DNA from: a virus
Virus record (IMG/VR): IMGVR_UViG_3300037516_000484
Span: 1 to 61,229 of that record
Direction: 5' to 3' (one strand)
DNA length: 61,229 nucleotides
Shown here: in pieces, positions 44,720 to 51,434 of the stretch
Layout: each line of letters starts with the position of its first letter
Numbering within the stretch: the stretch's first letter is position 1
The notes under the pieces: generated by a model
What the model was told of the DNA's origin: nothing
Database searches by the model: none
Seen by the model: only the letters and a program-made list of their open reading frames with translations
Position numbers and translations under genes: made by a program

Positions 44720-44971
44720 TTAGATACTTTTTACTTTTTTATAAGTAAAGTTGTTTGAAATGTTCTGATTGAAGAACTTTCCTTGTGACTTAGCCAATCT
44801 AAATTTAGTAAACGTTGTTGATGGTACATTTTGGTACTCATAAGCAACTCCACTGTTGAACAAAACTCGTAAGTTTTCTTTTAAAGTGTCGTAAGACGCA
44901 GATTTAAGACTAGTTGATTTAATTGAGGCATAAATCATTTTTCCGTTGATTTTTTCTTTTTTTACTGACAT
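44720..44971 (-). CDS. KTSC domain protein, second copy
   Basis: An 83-residue paralogue of the neighbour (STSLKSASYDTLKENLRVLF, YEYQNVPSTTFTKFRLAKSQ, GKFFNQNI). The two share most core positions, so they arose by duplication. It ends at its own terminator, so the copies are separate transcription units. Confidence 0.8.
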   Translation of the reverse strand: MSVKKEKINGKMIYASIKSTSLKSASYDTLKENLRVLFNSGVAYEYQNVPSTTFTKFRLAKSQGKFFNQNISNNFTYKKVKSI

Positions 44972-45022
44972 GGTGTATATTTTTATATTACTAATTTAAG
45001 AAATAAAATTGATAAAAAAAAA

Positions 45023-45379
45023 TTAATTCAAAGAAATTTGTCTTTCTAATGATTTTTTCCTGTCAATCGGTAAAACCAACTCTAATACCCCGTTCTCAAC
45101 TTTACCTAAAATGTCTTTTTCTCTCACATTATCAGGTATGGTATAAGATTTAATGAAACTACCGATAAAGTGACGTGTTTTATCACCTTCAGTTTTTTCA
45201 TACGAAATCTTTATCACACCTTCTTTTGTTGTGATTTTTATGTCCTCCTTGGTCAAACCAGGAACACATATTGAAACTTTGTATTCAGTTTCGTTTTTAG
45301 TGATGTTAGTTTCAGGTGTAGATAAGAATCTGTTGTTATCTAATCCTGTAAAAAATGGGTCTTTAAATAATGTAATCAT
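45023..45379 (-). CDS. Small heat shock protein (Hsp20)
   Basis: A 118-residue protein with the alpha-crystallin domain: YKVSICVPGLTKEDIKITTK, ISYEKTEGDKTRHFIGSF, and the closing VENGVLELVLPIDRKK; the final IxL-like ISL is the C-terminal anchor. Start MITLFKDP is preferred over an ATG 33 codons upstream. Hsp20 is common in T4-like cyanophages, where it may aid capsid or polymerase folding. Divergent from the Clp ATPase, forming a small proteostasis pair. Confidence 0.88.
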   Translation of the reverse strand: MITLFKDPFFTGLDNNRFLSTPETNITKNETEYKVSICVPGLTKEDIKITTKEGVIKISYEKTEGDKTRHFIGSFIKSYTIPDNVREKDILGKVENGVLELVLPIDRKKSLERQISLN

Positions 45380-45479
45380 AGTTATATGTTTTTTTATTTT
45401 AATAACAAATACTTTACCAACACATAGTTTTGGACAACTTGTCACCATAATTAAAAACTTTTTGACAATTTGTCTCACG

Positions 45480-45511
45480 TTTGTTTTTTAGCATTATTTG
45501 TGTTATGTTTG
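45480..45511 (+). promoter_or_regulatory. Host-type (Bacteroidota sigma-A) promoter for clp gene
   Basis: TTTG, 20 nt, TATGTTTG: an exact consensus ending 22 nt before the ATG at 45534. Confidence 0.7.
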
Positions 45512-45533
45512 TATTGAATTAAACTTATATCAT

Positions 45534-47546
45534 ATGTCAGTAGATTTTTTTGAAGATGGTCCAACCACAAACCCAAAGAAAGTTAGAAAAGGTTCTAACA
45601 CCCCAATTTTAGATAACTTCTCTCGTGATCTTATTAAGATGGCCGAAGAAGGTAAGATTGACCCTATTGTTGGTAGGGATGTTGAAGTAAAAAGAATTGC
45701 ACAAATTCTATCTCGTAAAAAGAAAAACAATGCGGTTATTGTTGGTGATGCTGGTGTTGGTAAATCGGCATTAGTTGAGAAACTTGCATTAATGATTCAC
45801 AAAGGCGATTGTCCAACAAATCTTTTGGATAAAAGAATTATGTCTTTGGATTTAACATCACTTGTTGCGGGAACAAAATATCGTGGTCAATTTGAAGAAA
45901 GAATTAAAGCGATTTTAAACGAGTTGGTTGAAGCACCAAACGTAATTGTTTTTATTGATGAACTTCACACCATGGTTGGTGCAGGAAACGCGAGTGGTTC
46001 AATGGATGCTGCAAACATTCTTAAACCAGCACTAGCAAGAGGTGAAATACAATGTATAGGTGCCACAACATTTGATGAATTTAAAAAACATATTGAAAAG
46101 GATAGCGCACTTGTTAGAAGATTTCAAAAAATTATTTTAAAAGAACCGACAGAATTAGAAACAATTGAGATTCTAAAAAATCTAACGACATCATATCAAG
46201 ATTTTCATAAAGTAACGTATGAGGATGGCGTAATTGAAGTAATTGTAAGGTTAGCTGGAAGATACATAACCGAAAGACAATTTCCTGATAAGGCAATTGA
46301 CGTATTAGATGAATTAGGTTCTGAAAAAAGAATATCAACAAGAATTCCTGAATCAATTGAAAAATTAAAATTTCAAATTGATGAAATTAAAGAGAAAAAA
46401 ATACAAGTTGTTAAAAGTCAGAATTACGAACAAGCTGCAAAATTGAGAGATGAAGAAAAGAAAGTAGTTACTAAACTTGAAGAGGAGAAATATAAATGGT
46501 CTGAAAAACAAAAAGATAATAAGATACCAATTACTATTGATAATGTTTATGAAATCATATCTCAAATGACAGGGGTACCAATTAGTAAACTTGACGCAAA
46601 AGAAACTCAAAAGTTATTACAACTTGAGGATTTGTTATCTGAAAAAGTTATTGGTCAACCTGAAGCAATTTCTACAATATCTAAGTCTATTAGAAGAAAC
46701 AGAGTAGGTATTAAAGACGCGAATAAACCTATTGGTTCATTTATATTCTTAGGTTCAACTGGTGTAGGTAAAACTTATCTTGCTAAAACATTAGCACAAT
46801 ACTTGTTTGGTGATGAAGATAAAATCATTCGTGTTGATATGAGTGAATATATGGATAGACATAACGTATCAAAATTAATCGGTTCTCCTCCAGGTTTTGT
46901 TGGGTATGATGAAGGAGGTCAGTTAACCGAGAAAGTTAAAAATAACCCCTTCTCTGTCATTTTATTTGATGAAATTGAGAAGGCACATAAAGACGTGTTC
47001 AACATATTATTACAAATTTTAGATGAAGGTCATTTAACCGATTCATTTGGTAGAAAAGTTAATTTTACAAATTGTTTGGTTATTATGACATCTAACATTG
47101 GTGCAAAACGTGTTTCTGAATTTGGCGGTGGTGTTGGATTTAGTACATCATCAAGTGAAGTTCAAAAATATGAAGTTAGAAAAACAATGATACAAAAAGC
47201 GTTGAAGCAACATTTTAATCCTGAGTTTTTAAATCGTATTGATGACATAATTTTATTTAATGCACTGAACGAAGAAACATTGAAAAAAATTATTGATCTT
47301 GAAATTGATAGATTGTCAAATAGATTAAAAGATAAAGGTTATAAAGTTAATTTTGACAAAACAGTTACTAATAGAGTATTTGAATTAAATTCACAAGAAG
47401 AATATGGTGCTAGACCAGTTAAAAGAATTATTCAAAATCTTTGTGAGGATTTTTTAAGTGAAGAAATTTTAAAAGGTAATATTGTTGAGGGTAAATTAAT
47501 AAATCTCAAATATAAAGATGAAAAATTATTAATTTCTAAAAAATAA
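45534..47546 (+). CDS. ClpC/ClpA-like AAA+ unfoldase lacking the N-domain
   Basis: A 670-residue HSP100 with two AAA+ modules: Walker A GDAGVGKS (71-78), Walker B VIVFIDE (137-143), a short UVR-like middle (~290-315, QAAKLRDEEKK), Walker A GSTGVGKT (407-414), Walker B VILFDE (475-480), and PEFLNRID sensor region. The usual ~150-residue N-terminal adaptor domain is missing. VGF at 534-536 sits where ClpC carries its ClpP-docking loop, so it may recruit host ClpP. Start MSVDFF follows the promoter; an ATG 12 codons upstream overlaps it. Confidence 0.9.
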   Translation: MSVDFFEDGPTTNPKKVRKGSNTPILDNFSRDLIKMAEEGKIDPIVGRDVEVKRIAQILSRKKKNNAVIVGDAGVGKSALVEKLALMIHKGDCPTNLLDKRIMSLDLTSLVAGTKYRGQFEERIKAILNELVEAPNVIVFIDELHTMVGAGNASGSMDAANILKPALARGEIQCIGATTFDEFKKHIEKDSALVRRFQKIILKEPTELETIEILKNLTTSYQDFHKVTYEDGVIEVIVRLAGRYITERQFPDKAIDVLDELGSEKRISTRIPESIEKLKFQIDEIKEKKIQVVKSQNYEQAAKLRDEEKKVVTKLEEEKYKWSEKQKDNKIPITIDNVYEIISQMTGVPISKLDAKETQKLLQLEDLLSEKVIGQPEAISTISKSIRRNRVGIKDANKPIGSFIFLGSTGVGKTYLAKTLAQYLFGDEDKIIRVDMSEYMDRHNVSKLIGSPPGFVGYDEGGQLTEKVKNNPFSVILFDEIEKAHKDVFNILLQILDEGHLTDSFGRKVNFTNCLVIMTSNIGAKRVSEFGGGVGFSTSSSEVQKYEVRKTMIQKALKQHFNPEFLNRIDDIILFNALNEETLKKIIDLEIDRLSNRLKDKGYKVNFDKTVTNRVFELNSQEEYGARPVKRIIQNLCEDFLSEEILKGNIVEGKLINLKYKDEKLLISKK

Positions 47547-47580
47547 TCATAAATAGTTGACTTTTTAATAAAGTTATATA

Positions 47581-47588
47581 TATTTATA
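47581..47588 (+). promoter_or_regulatory. Late-type TATTTATA element upstream of candidate small RNA
   Basis: TATTTATA not followed by an ORF start; about 100 nt later comes a strong terminator. Confidence 0.5.
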
Positions 47589-47593
47589 TCACT

Positions 47594-47691
47594 ATAGGTT
47601 CTCTTTGTCGATTACCTTTTCGTTTCTTAAATTAAGTGGGGTTGAACCCACCGAAAGACCTTAAACCCCGACATCTCGTTGGGGTTTTTTT
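47594..47691 (+). ncRNA. Candidate small RNA
   Basis: A non-coding interval framed by a late-type element and a factor-independent terminator. It can form hairpin GTGGG-gttgaa-CCCAC (47636-47651) and a terminator hairpin (47663-47687). TGTCG near 47607 could also pair with CGACA in the terminator loop, as in an attenuator. No known RNA family was recognised. It could be a free small RNA or the terminated leader of the lipoprotein gene. Confidence 0.45.
47663..47691 (+). terminator. Terminator of candidate small RNA
   Basis: Stem AAACCCC (47663-47669) with GGGGTTT (47681-47687), continuing into a run of seven T. Confidence 0.85.
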
Positions 47692-47697
47692 ATGGAA

Positions 47698-47729
47698 TTT
47701 GGTTTTATCGTTAAACTTTCGTATATTTA
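47698..47729 (+). promoter_or_regulatory. Host-type promoter for lipoprotein gene
   Basis: TTTG, 20 nt, TATATTTA (one mismatch to TAnnTTTG), ending 6 nt before the ATG at 47736. Confidence 0.55.
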
Positions 47730-47735
47730 CTATAT

Positions 47736-47945
47736 ATGAAAAAATTAACATTTATCTTAGCTCTTGGTGTAGCACTTACACTAACAGCATGTGGTTCAGG
47801 GTCAGCCGCAACAGAAACAACAGACTCTACAGTGGCTCCTGTTGCAGATACAACTGCAGTAGTTGCAGAACCAACAGTATCACCTGTAGAAGGTGGTGAG
47901 GCAAAAGATGCTGAAAAACCAGTATCTAATGAAGCTGTAAAATAA
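47736..47945 (+). CDS. Small lipoprotein
   Basis: A 69-residue protein with a signal peptide and lipobox LTAC (Cys19); the mature ~50 residues are Thr/Val/Ala/Glu-rich and probably unstructured. It has its own host-type promoter and terminator, which points to expression independent of virion genes. Phage lipoproteins of this size often block superinfection at the envelope; that role is only a possibility here. Confidence 0.8.
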   Translation: MKKLTFILALGVALTLTACGSGSAATETTDSTVAPVADTTAVVAEPTVSPVEGGEAKDAEKPVSNEAVK

Positions 47946-47948
47946 GGA

Positions 47949-47984
47949 ATTAGGGGGTTGTGAAATACCTACCCCCTATTTTTT
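47949..47984 (+). terminator. Terminator after lipoprotein gene
   Basis: Stem TAGGGGGT (47951-47958) with ACCCCCTA (47971-47978), then six T. Confidence 0.85.
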
Positions 47985-48001
47985 AATTTAAATTTCTACA
48001 T

Positions 48002-48430
48002 ATGGATAATGTAAACGAAATAAATGGTGACTTAATACTTTTAAGGGGAGTTTCCGGTTCAGGGAAATCAACATTAGCTAACATCATTTTACAACAACCA
48101 AATAACAACCCACAAGAAGTTTTATCTGCGGATGATTTTTTTGTTGATGATAACGGTGATTACGTTTTTGATGGTACTAAAATAAAAGAGGCCCATAATT
48201 ATTGTCAATTTAGATGTTCAGAAAGAATGAGACAAGGAATTGCACGTATTGTCGTTGCAAACACATTTACCCAAGAATGGGAAATGGACGAATATTTTAA
48301 AATGGCGGAAAGATACAATTACAGAGTTCATACAGTAATTGTTGAAAATAGACATGGAAATGAAAATGTTCACGGAGTACCTGAAAATAAACTCCAACAA
48401 ATGAAGGATAGGTTTGAAATAAAGTTATAG
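48002..48430 (+). CDS. P-loop polynucleotide kinase-like protein
   Basis: A 142-residue P-loop kinase. Walker A is GVSGSGKST (16-24); SADDFF follows, then an RCSERMRQ helix and IVVANTFTQEWEMDEYFKMA. The order matches the PNK/N4BP2-like kinase group related to T4 Pnk's 5'-kinase domain; no phosphatase domain is attached. Probably phosphorylates RNA 5'-OH ends, preparing them for the ligase encoded two genes downstream. Confidence 0.75.
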   Translation: MDNVNEINGDLILLRGVSGSGKSTLANIILQQPNNNPQEVLSADDFFVDDNGDYVFDGTKIKEAHNYCQFRCSERMRQGIARIVVANTFTQEWEMDEYFKMAERYNYRVHTVIVENRHGNENVHGVPENKLQQMKDRFEIKL

Positions 48431-48676
48431 ATGAGTCAATTTATTGAATCTTATTTTAAAATTATTACACACAAAAAAAACAAGATGAAATTTCACGCTA
48501 ACTTACATAGAAACCAATGGTTAGTATATCCATTACCTTTTGTTTATTTTTATTTTGAGACATGTCAACCTGACTCTCATATATCAATTTGGAAAAACAA
48601 AATATGTGGACTATATTTGTCATTTAATTGGTTAAAACATACTTACAACATCGGATTTCACAAAACAATAAACTAA
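48431..48676 (+). CDS. Small aromatic-rich protein of the RNA-repair operon
   Basis: An 81-residue protein rich in Phe, Tyr, Trp and His (RNQWLVYPLPFVYFYF, GLYLSFNWLKHTYN). It starts immediately after the kinase stop and its stop overlaps the ligase start (TAATG), so it is co-translated with both. No family recognised. Confidence 0.6.
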   Translation: MSQFIESYFKIITHKKNKMKFHANLHRNQWLVYPLPFVYFYFETCQPDSHISIWKNKICGLYLSFNWLKHTYNIGFHKTIN

Positions 48677-49746
48677 TGTTAGAGATTTTAGAGAAATATT
48701 ATACTGATGGTTTGTTACATAAACAAACACATCCTACTAAAGATTTGACTATATGGAATTATTCTCCTAAAGTTCAATATGAAAGATTGTGGGATGATAT
48801 TACTTTGCAATGCCGTGGATTAGTAACCAATTCAAAAGGTGAGGTTGTTGCAAGACCATTTAAGAAATTTTTTAACTACGAAGAACATAAACCAGAAGAA
48901 ATACCAAATGAAACTTATGTTGTCTACGAAAAGATGGACGGTTCATTAGGAATTCTTTTTAATTATGAAGGAGAATGGATATTAGCCACTCGTGGATCAT
49001 TCACATCACCGCAAGCAATTAAAGGAAAAGAAATTCTTGATAGACACGACATCAGTGCGTGGAGAAAAGACAATACATATTTGTTTGAAATTATTTATCC
49101 TGAAAATAGAATTGTTGTTGATTATAAAGGTGAAGAAAAATTAGTTGTTATTGGTGCTTTTCATACTGAAAGTGGAATGGAAATACCTGATAGTAGTTTA
49201 TTTTGGACACAAGATTCAGGATTTGAAGTTGCTATGACATACAAAACATGGGGCGAGGGATATGACTTACTTAAAGAAGAAATATCTAAAGATAGAGAAG
49301 GATATGTAATTAAATTTAAGAATGGTTTTCGTATGAAAATCAAAGGAGAAGAATATAAAAGATTACATAAAATATTAACTAATTTTTCATCCAAAGATAT
49401 TTGGGAATTATTGAGGGATGGAAAACCTATGGATGAATTTTTAGATAGAGTTCCTGATGAATTTTACAAGTGGGTTAAACAACAAGTGAGTTCTTTTGAA
49501 TATGCCAAATACAGAATTGGTGAACATTGTGGTAAGATACATGATTATTTTAGATATGGAAAATATGGTGATGTGGACCCAATGCCAACAAAAAAAGATT
49601 TTGCATTACATTTAGAAAAATGCGATGTTGAAACATTTTATAGACCAATATTATTTGCAATGTGGGACGGAAAACCATATGAACATATTATTTGGAGAAT
49701 AATGAAACCTAAATACGAAAAACCATTTAAGAAAGATGAAAATTAA
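48676..49746 (+). CDS. T4 Rnl1-type RNA ligase
   Basis: A 356-residue ligase. Motif I is KMDGS (nucleophile K86); the CRGLV element precedes it; ATRGSF is motif Ia/II-like; EGYVIKF (208-214) is motif IV and KIK (221-223) motif V. Rnl1 reseals tRNAs cut by host anticodon nucleases in T4. The start at 48676 overlaps the upstream stop; an ATG 16 codons earlier is less likely. It forms an operon with the kinase and the cREC protein. Confidence 0.88.
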   Translation: MLEILEKYYTDGLLHKQTHPTKDLTIWNYSPKVQYERLWDDITLQCRGLVTNSKGEVVARPFKKFFNYEEHKPEEIPNETYVVYEKMDGSLGILFNYEGEWILATRGSFTSPQAIKGKEILDRHDISAWRKDNTYLFEIIYPENRIVVDYKGEEKLVVIGAFHTESGMEIPDSSLFWTQDSGFEVAMTYKTWGEGYDLLKEEISKDREGYVIKFKNGFRMKIKGEEYKRLHKILTNFSSKDIWELLRDGKPMDEFLDRVPDEFYKWVKQQVSSFEYAKYRIGEHCGKIHDYFRYGKYGDVDPMPTKKDFALHLEKCDVETFYRPILFAMWDGKPYEHIIWRIMKPKYEKPFKKDEN

Positions 49747-50224
49747 TAATAGATTGAGATTATACCTTGATGATATAAGAACTCCCGTGGATGATGATTG
49801 GATTGTTGTGAGAAATTATGATGAATTTGTTGCACAAATAAAATTACATGGATTGGGTAATTTTGAAGTTATATCATTAGATCACGATTTAGGTGAAGGT
49901 GCAATGGTAGAATACTATACAAATGTTAAAAACAATTATATGTTGGATTATAACAACATTAATGAAAGAACGGGTATGGATTGTTGTCGTTATTTGGTTA
50001 GTGAGAGTATGAATGAAAAAATACCTTTACCTCAAATATATGTACATTCTGCAAACCCGATTGGTTCAGCAAATATGATGGGTTATATCAACAATTATTT
50101 AATGAATTGTAGATTACCTCAAACCTGTGTGAGAGTTCAAATTAACCACACTATTGACGAAATATTAATGTTATCACCGGAAGCTAGAAAGGCAAAATGG
50201 GATAAATCTATGAATAACGAATAA
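49736..50224 (+). CDS. Cyclic-phosphate-processing receiver (cREC-REC) domain protein
   Basis: A 162-residue protein. LRLYLDDIRTP (8-17), VISLDHDLGEG (45-55) and IYVHSANPIGSANM (101-114) match the cREC family, a receiver-like domain proposed to handle cyclic phosphates in RNA-repair and nucleotide systems. It overlaps the RNA ligase gene by 11 nt. Its likely job is to process 2',3'-cyclic phosphate ends before ligation; activity is inferred from family and context. Confidence 0.75.
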   Translation: MKINNRLRLYLDDIRTPVDDDWIVVRNYDEFVAQIKLHGLGNFEVISLDHDLGEGAMVEYYTNVKNNYMLDYNNINERTGMDCCRYLVSESMNEKIPLPQIYVHSANPIGSANMMGYINNYLMNCRLPQTCVRVQINHTIDEILMLSPEARKAKWDKSMNNE

Positions 50225-50232
50225 AATTTTTT

Positions 50233-50946
50233 ATGTTTAAAGGTAATTTATTTTTTCAAAAAAATGATATTAGGATAATCACGTCATATAGATGTGGTCA
50301 TAGAACAATAAAAAATTTAAAAAATACTGATGGGTCTGTTCTTTTAACTGAGTTTATCATTAACAAAGATACTATTGATTTTTATGACATTTTTAATTAC
50401 ACTGGAATTACTTATTTTATAATAAGAAATCCATTTGAACATTTATTATCTGCCATAAAATTTAATCTTGTAAACTACGCTAATGAATCGGGTAAAAAAA
50501 ATGACACATTTCATCTTTTAAAAGAACGCGATAAAATAAACGAATGTTTAAATGATTTTTATGAAGAAAAAAATCACCATTGGGTTAAAGATAGACATAA
50601 ATTTATTTATGAATCAATATTAAACAATAAGAATAAAAATTTTAAATGTGAATTTATATTATTAGAAGATTTATCTAATTTTTTGTCTAAAAATTTTGAT
50701 GTATCTAAAAATAACATAGACTTTAATGAAAAATTCAATAGTAAAAACTATTTTAATGAAGAAAATGTTTTATTCCTTTTAAAGAAATATAAGTTTAAAA
50801 ATTTACGTAATTTAATTGATTTATGTTATTTAGATTTACATTATTTTAACTTATTAAAAGAAAATATAATATATGATGATTATTGGTTTAATTTATTTCC
50901 TAAAAAATTCACATTTCCTGAAATTAAATTAAAAAATGGTGAATAA
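50233..50946 (+). CDS. Sulfotransferase-like protein
   Basis: A 237-residue, AT-rich, Lys/Asn/Phe-rich protein. IITSYRCGHRTI (15-26) resembles the 5'-phosphosulfate loop and FIIRNPFEHLLSAI (62-75) the 3'-phosphate motif RxPxxxxxSA of PAPS-dependent sulfotransferases. The C-terminal half is less ordered. It would transfer sulfate to a glycan or protein. It follows the RNA-repair operon by 8 nt, but composition differs, suggesting a separate origin. Confidence 0.5.
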   Translation: MFKGNLFFQKNDIRIITSYRCGHRTIKNLKNTDGSVLLTEFIINKDTIDFYDIFNYTGITYFIIRNPFEHLLSAIKFNLVNYANESGKKNDTFHLLKERDKINECLNDFYEEKNHHWVKDRHKFIYESILNNKNKNFKCEFILLEDLSNFLSKNFDVSKNNIDFNEKFNSKNYFNEENVLFLLKKYKFKNLRNLIDLCYLDLHYFNLLKENIIYDDYWFNLFPKKFTFPEIKLKNGE

Positions 50947-50951
50947 CTTTT

Positions 50952-50982
50952 TTTGTTGTTTTATTAAAATGTTGTAATTTTA
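50952..50982 (+). promoter_or_regulatory. Possible host-type promoter for gene 51023
   Basis: TTTG, 19 nt, TAATTTTA (last base off consensus), 40 nt before the ATG. Confidence 0.4.
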
Positions 50983-51022
50983 TCATCCAAACTAAATTAA
51001 CTAACTTACTAAATCCTATTTA

Positions 51023-51343
51023 ATGCAAAAAAATGAAGAACCATTTAAATCCTTGATTATCAAGGACAAATATAAAAATTACGATGATTTTTATAGTGAA
51101 AATAAAACATTAATTTATAAATCAATTTTAAACGTTTTTGAAGAATTTAAAACCACAAGTAAAGAAAATCTTACTTTTTATATTTCAGCAAAAATAAAAA
51201 ACGAAGAATGGGATACTGAATTTAAATTTCATAAACAAGAATCTATAATATTGAAAAGGGATTTAATACCACATTTTGAAGAAATTGAGGATTATGAAAC
51301 TTGTATTGAGATAAATAATTTATATAAAGAATTGACTTCTTGA
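51023..51343 (+). CDS. Unrecognised small acidic protein
   Basis: A 106-residue charged protein (MQKNEEPFKSLIIKDKYKNY, LTFYISAKIKNEEWDTEFKF) with an alpha-beta-beta-alpha pattern. It is a single-gene transcription unit between a host-type promoter and a strong terminator, consistent with an early accessory or anti-host factor. No family recognised. Confidence 0.6.
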   Translation: MQKNEEPFKSLIIKDKYKNYDDFYSENKTLIYKSILNVFEEFKTTSKENLTFYISAKIKNEEWDTEFKFHKQESIILKRDLIPHFEEIEDYETCIEINNLYKELTS

Positions 51344-51401
51344 AATCTAATTAATATATTAGTAAAGTATCAGGAGAGAGGTACATTTATTTTTTGTCAA
51401 G

Positions 51402-51434
51402 TCCTCGAGGTTTCTACTTCGGGGATTTTTTTTT
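51402..51434 (+). terminator. Terminator after gene 51023
   Basis: Stem 51402-51409 with 51418-51425 (two G-U pairs) followed by nine T. It ends at the stop codon of the convergent gene. Confidence 0.8.

Noticed and set aside
47583-47600. TCACTATAGG resembles the 3' half of a T7 promoter.
   Set aside because: The specificity-determining upstream half does not match and no single-subunit RNA polymerase gene is seen; chance similarity in AT-rich DNA.
47630-47660. Hairpin GTGGG-gttgaa-CCCAC looked like a tRNA T-arm.
   Set aside because: The loop is 6 nt without TTC, and no acceptor, D or anticodon arms can be placed around it.
47636-47899. Frame overlapping the lipoprotein gene.
   Set aside because: It crosses a strong terminator and gives a Cys/Ser/Arg-rich product; the lipoprotein frame has a signal peptide, promoter and terminator.
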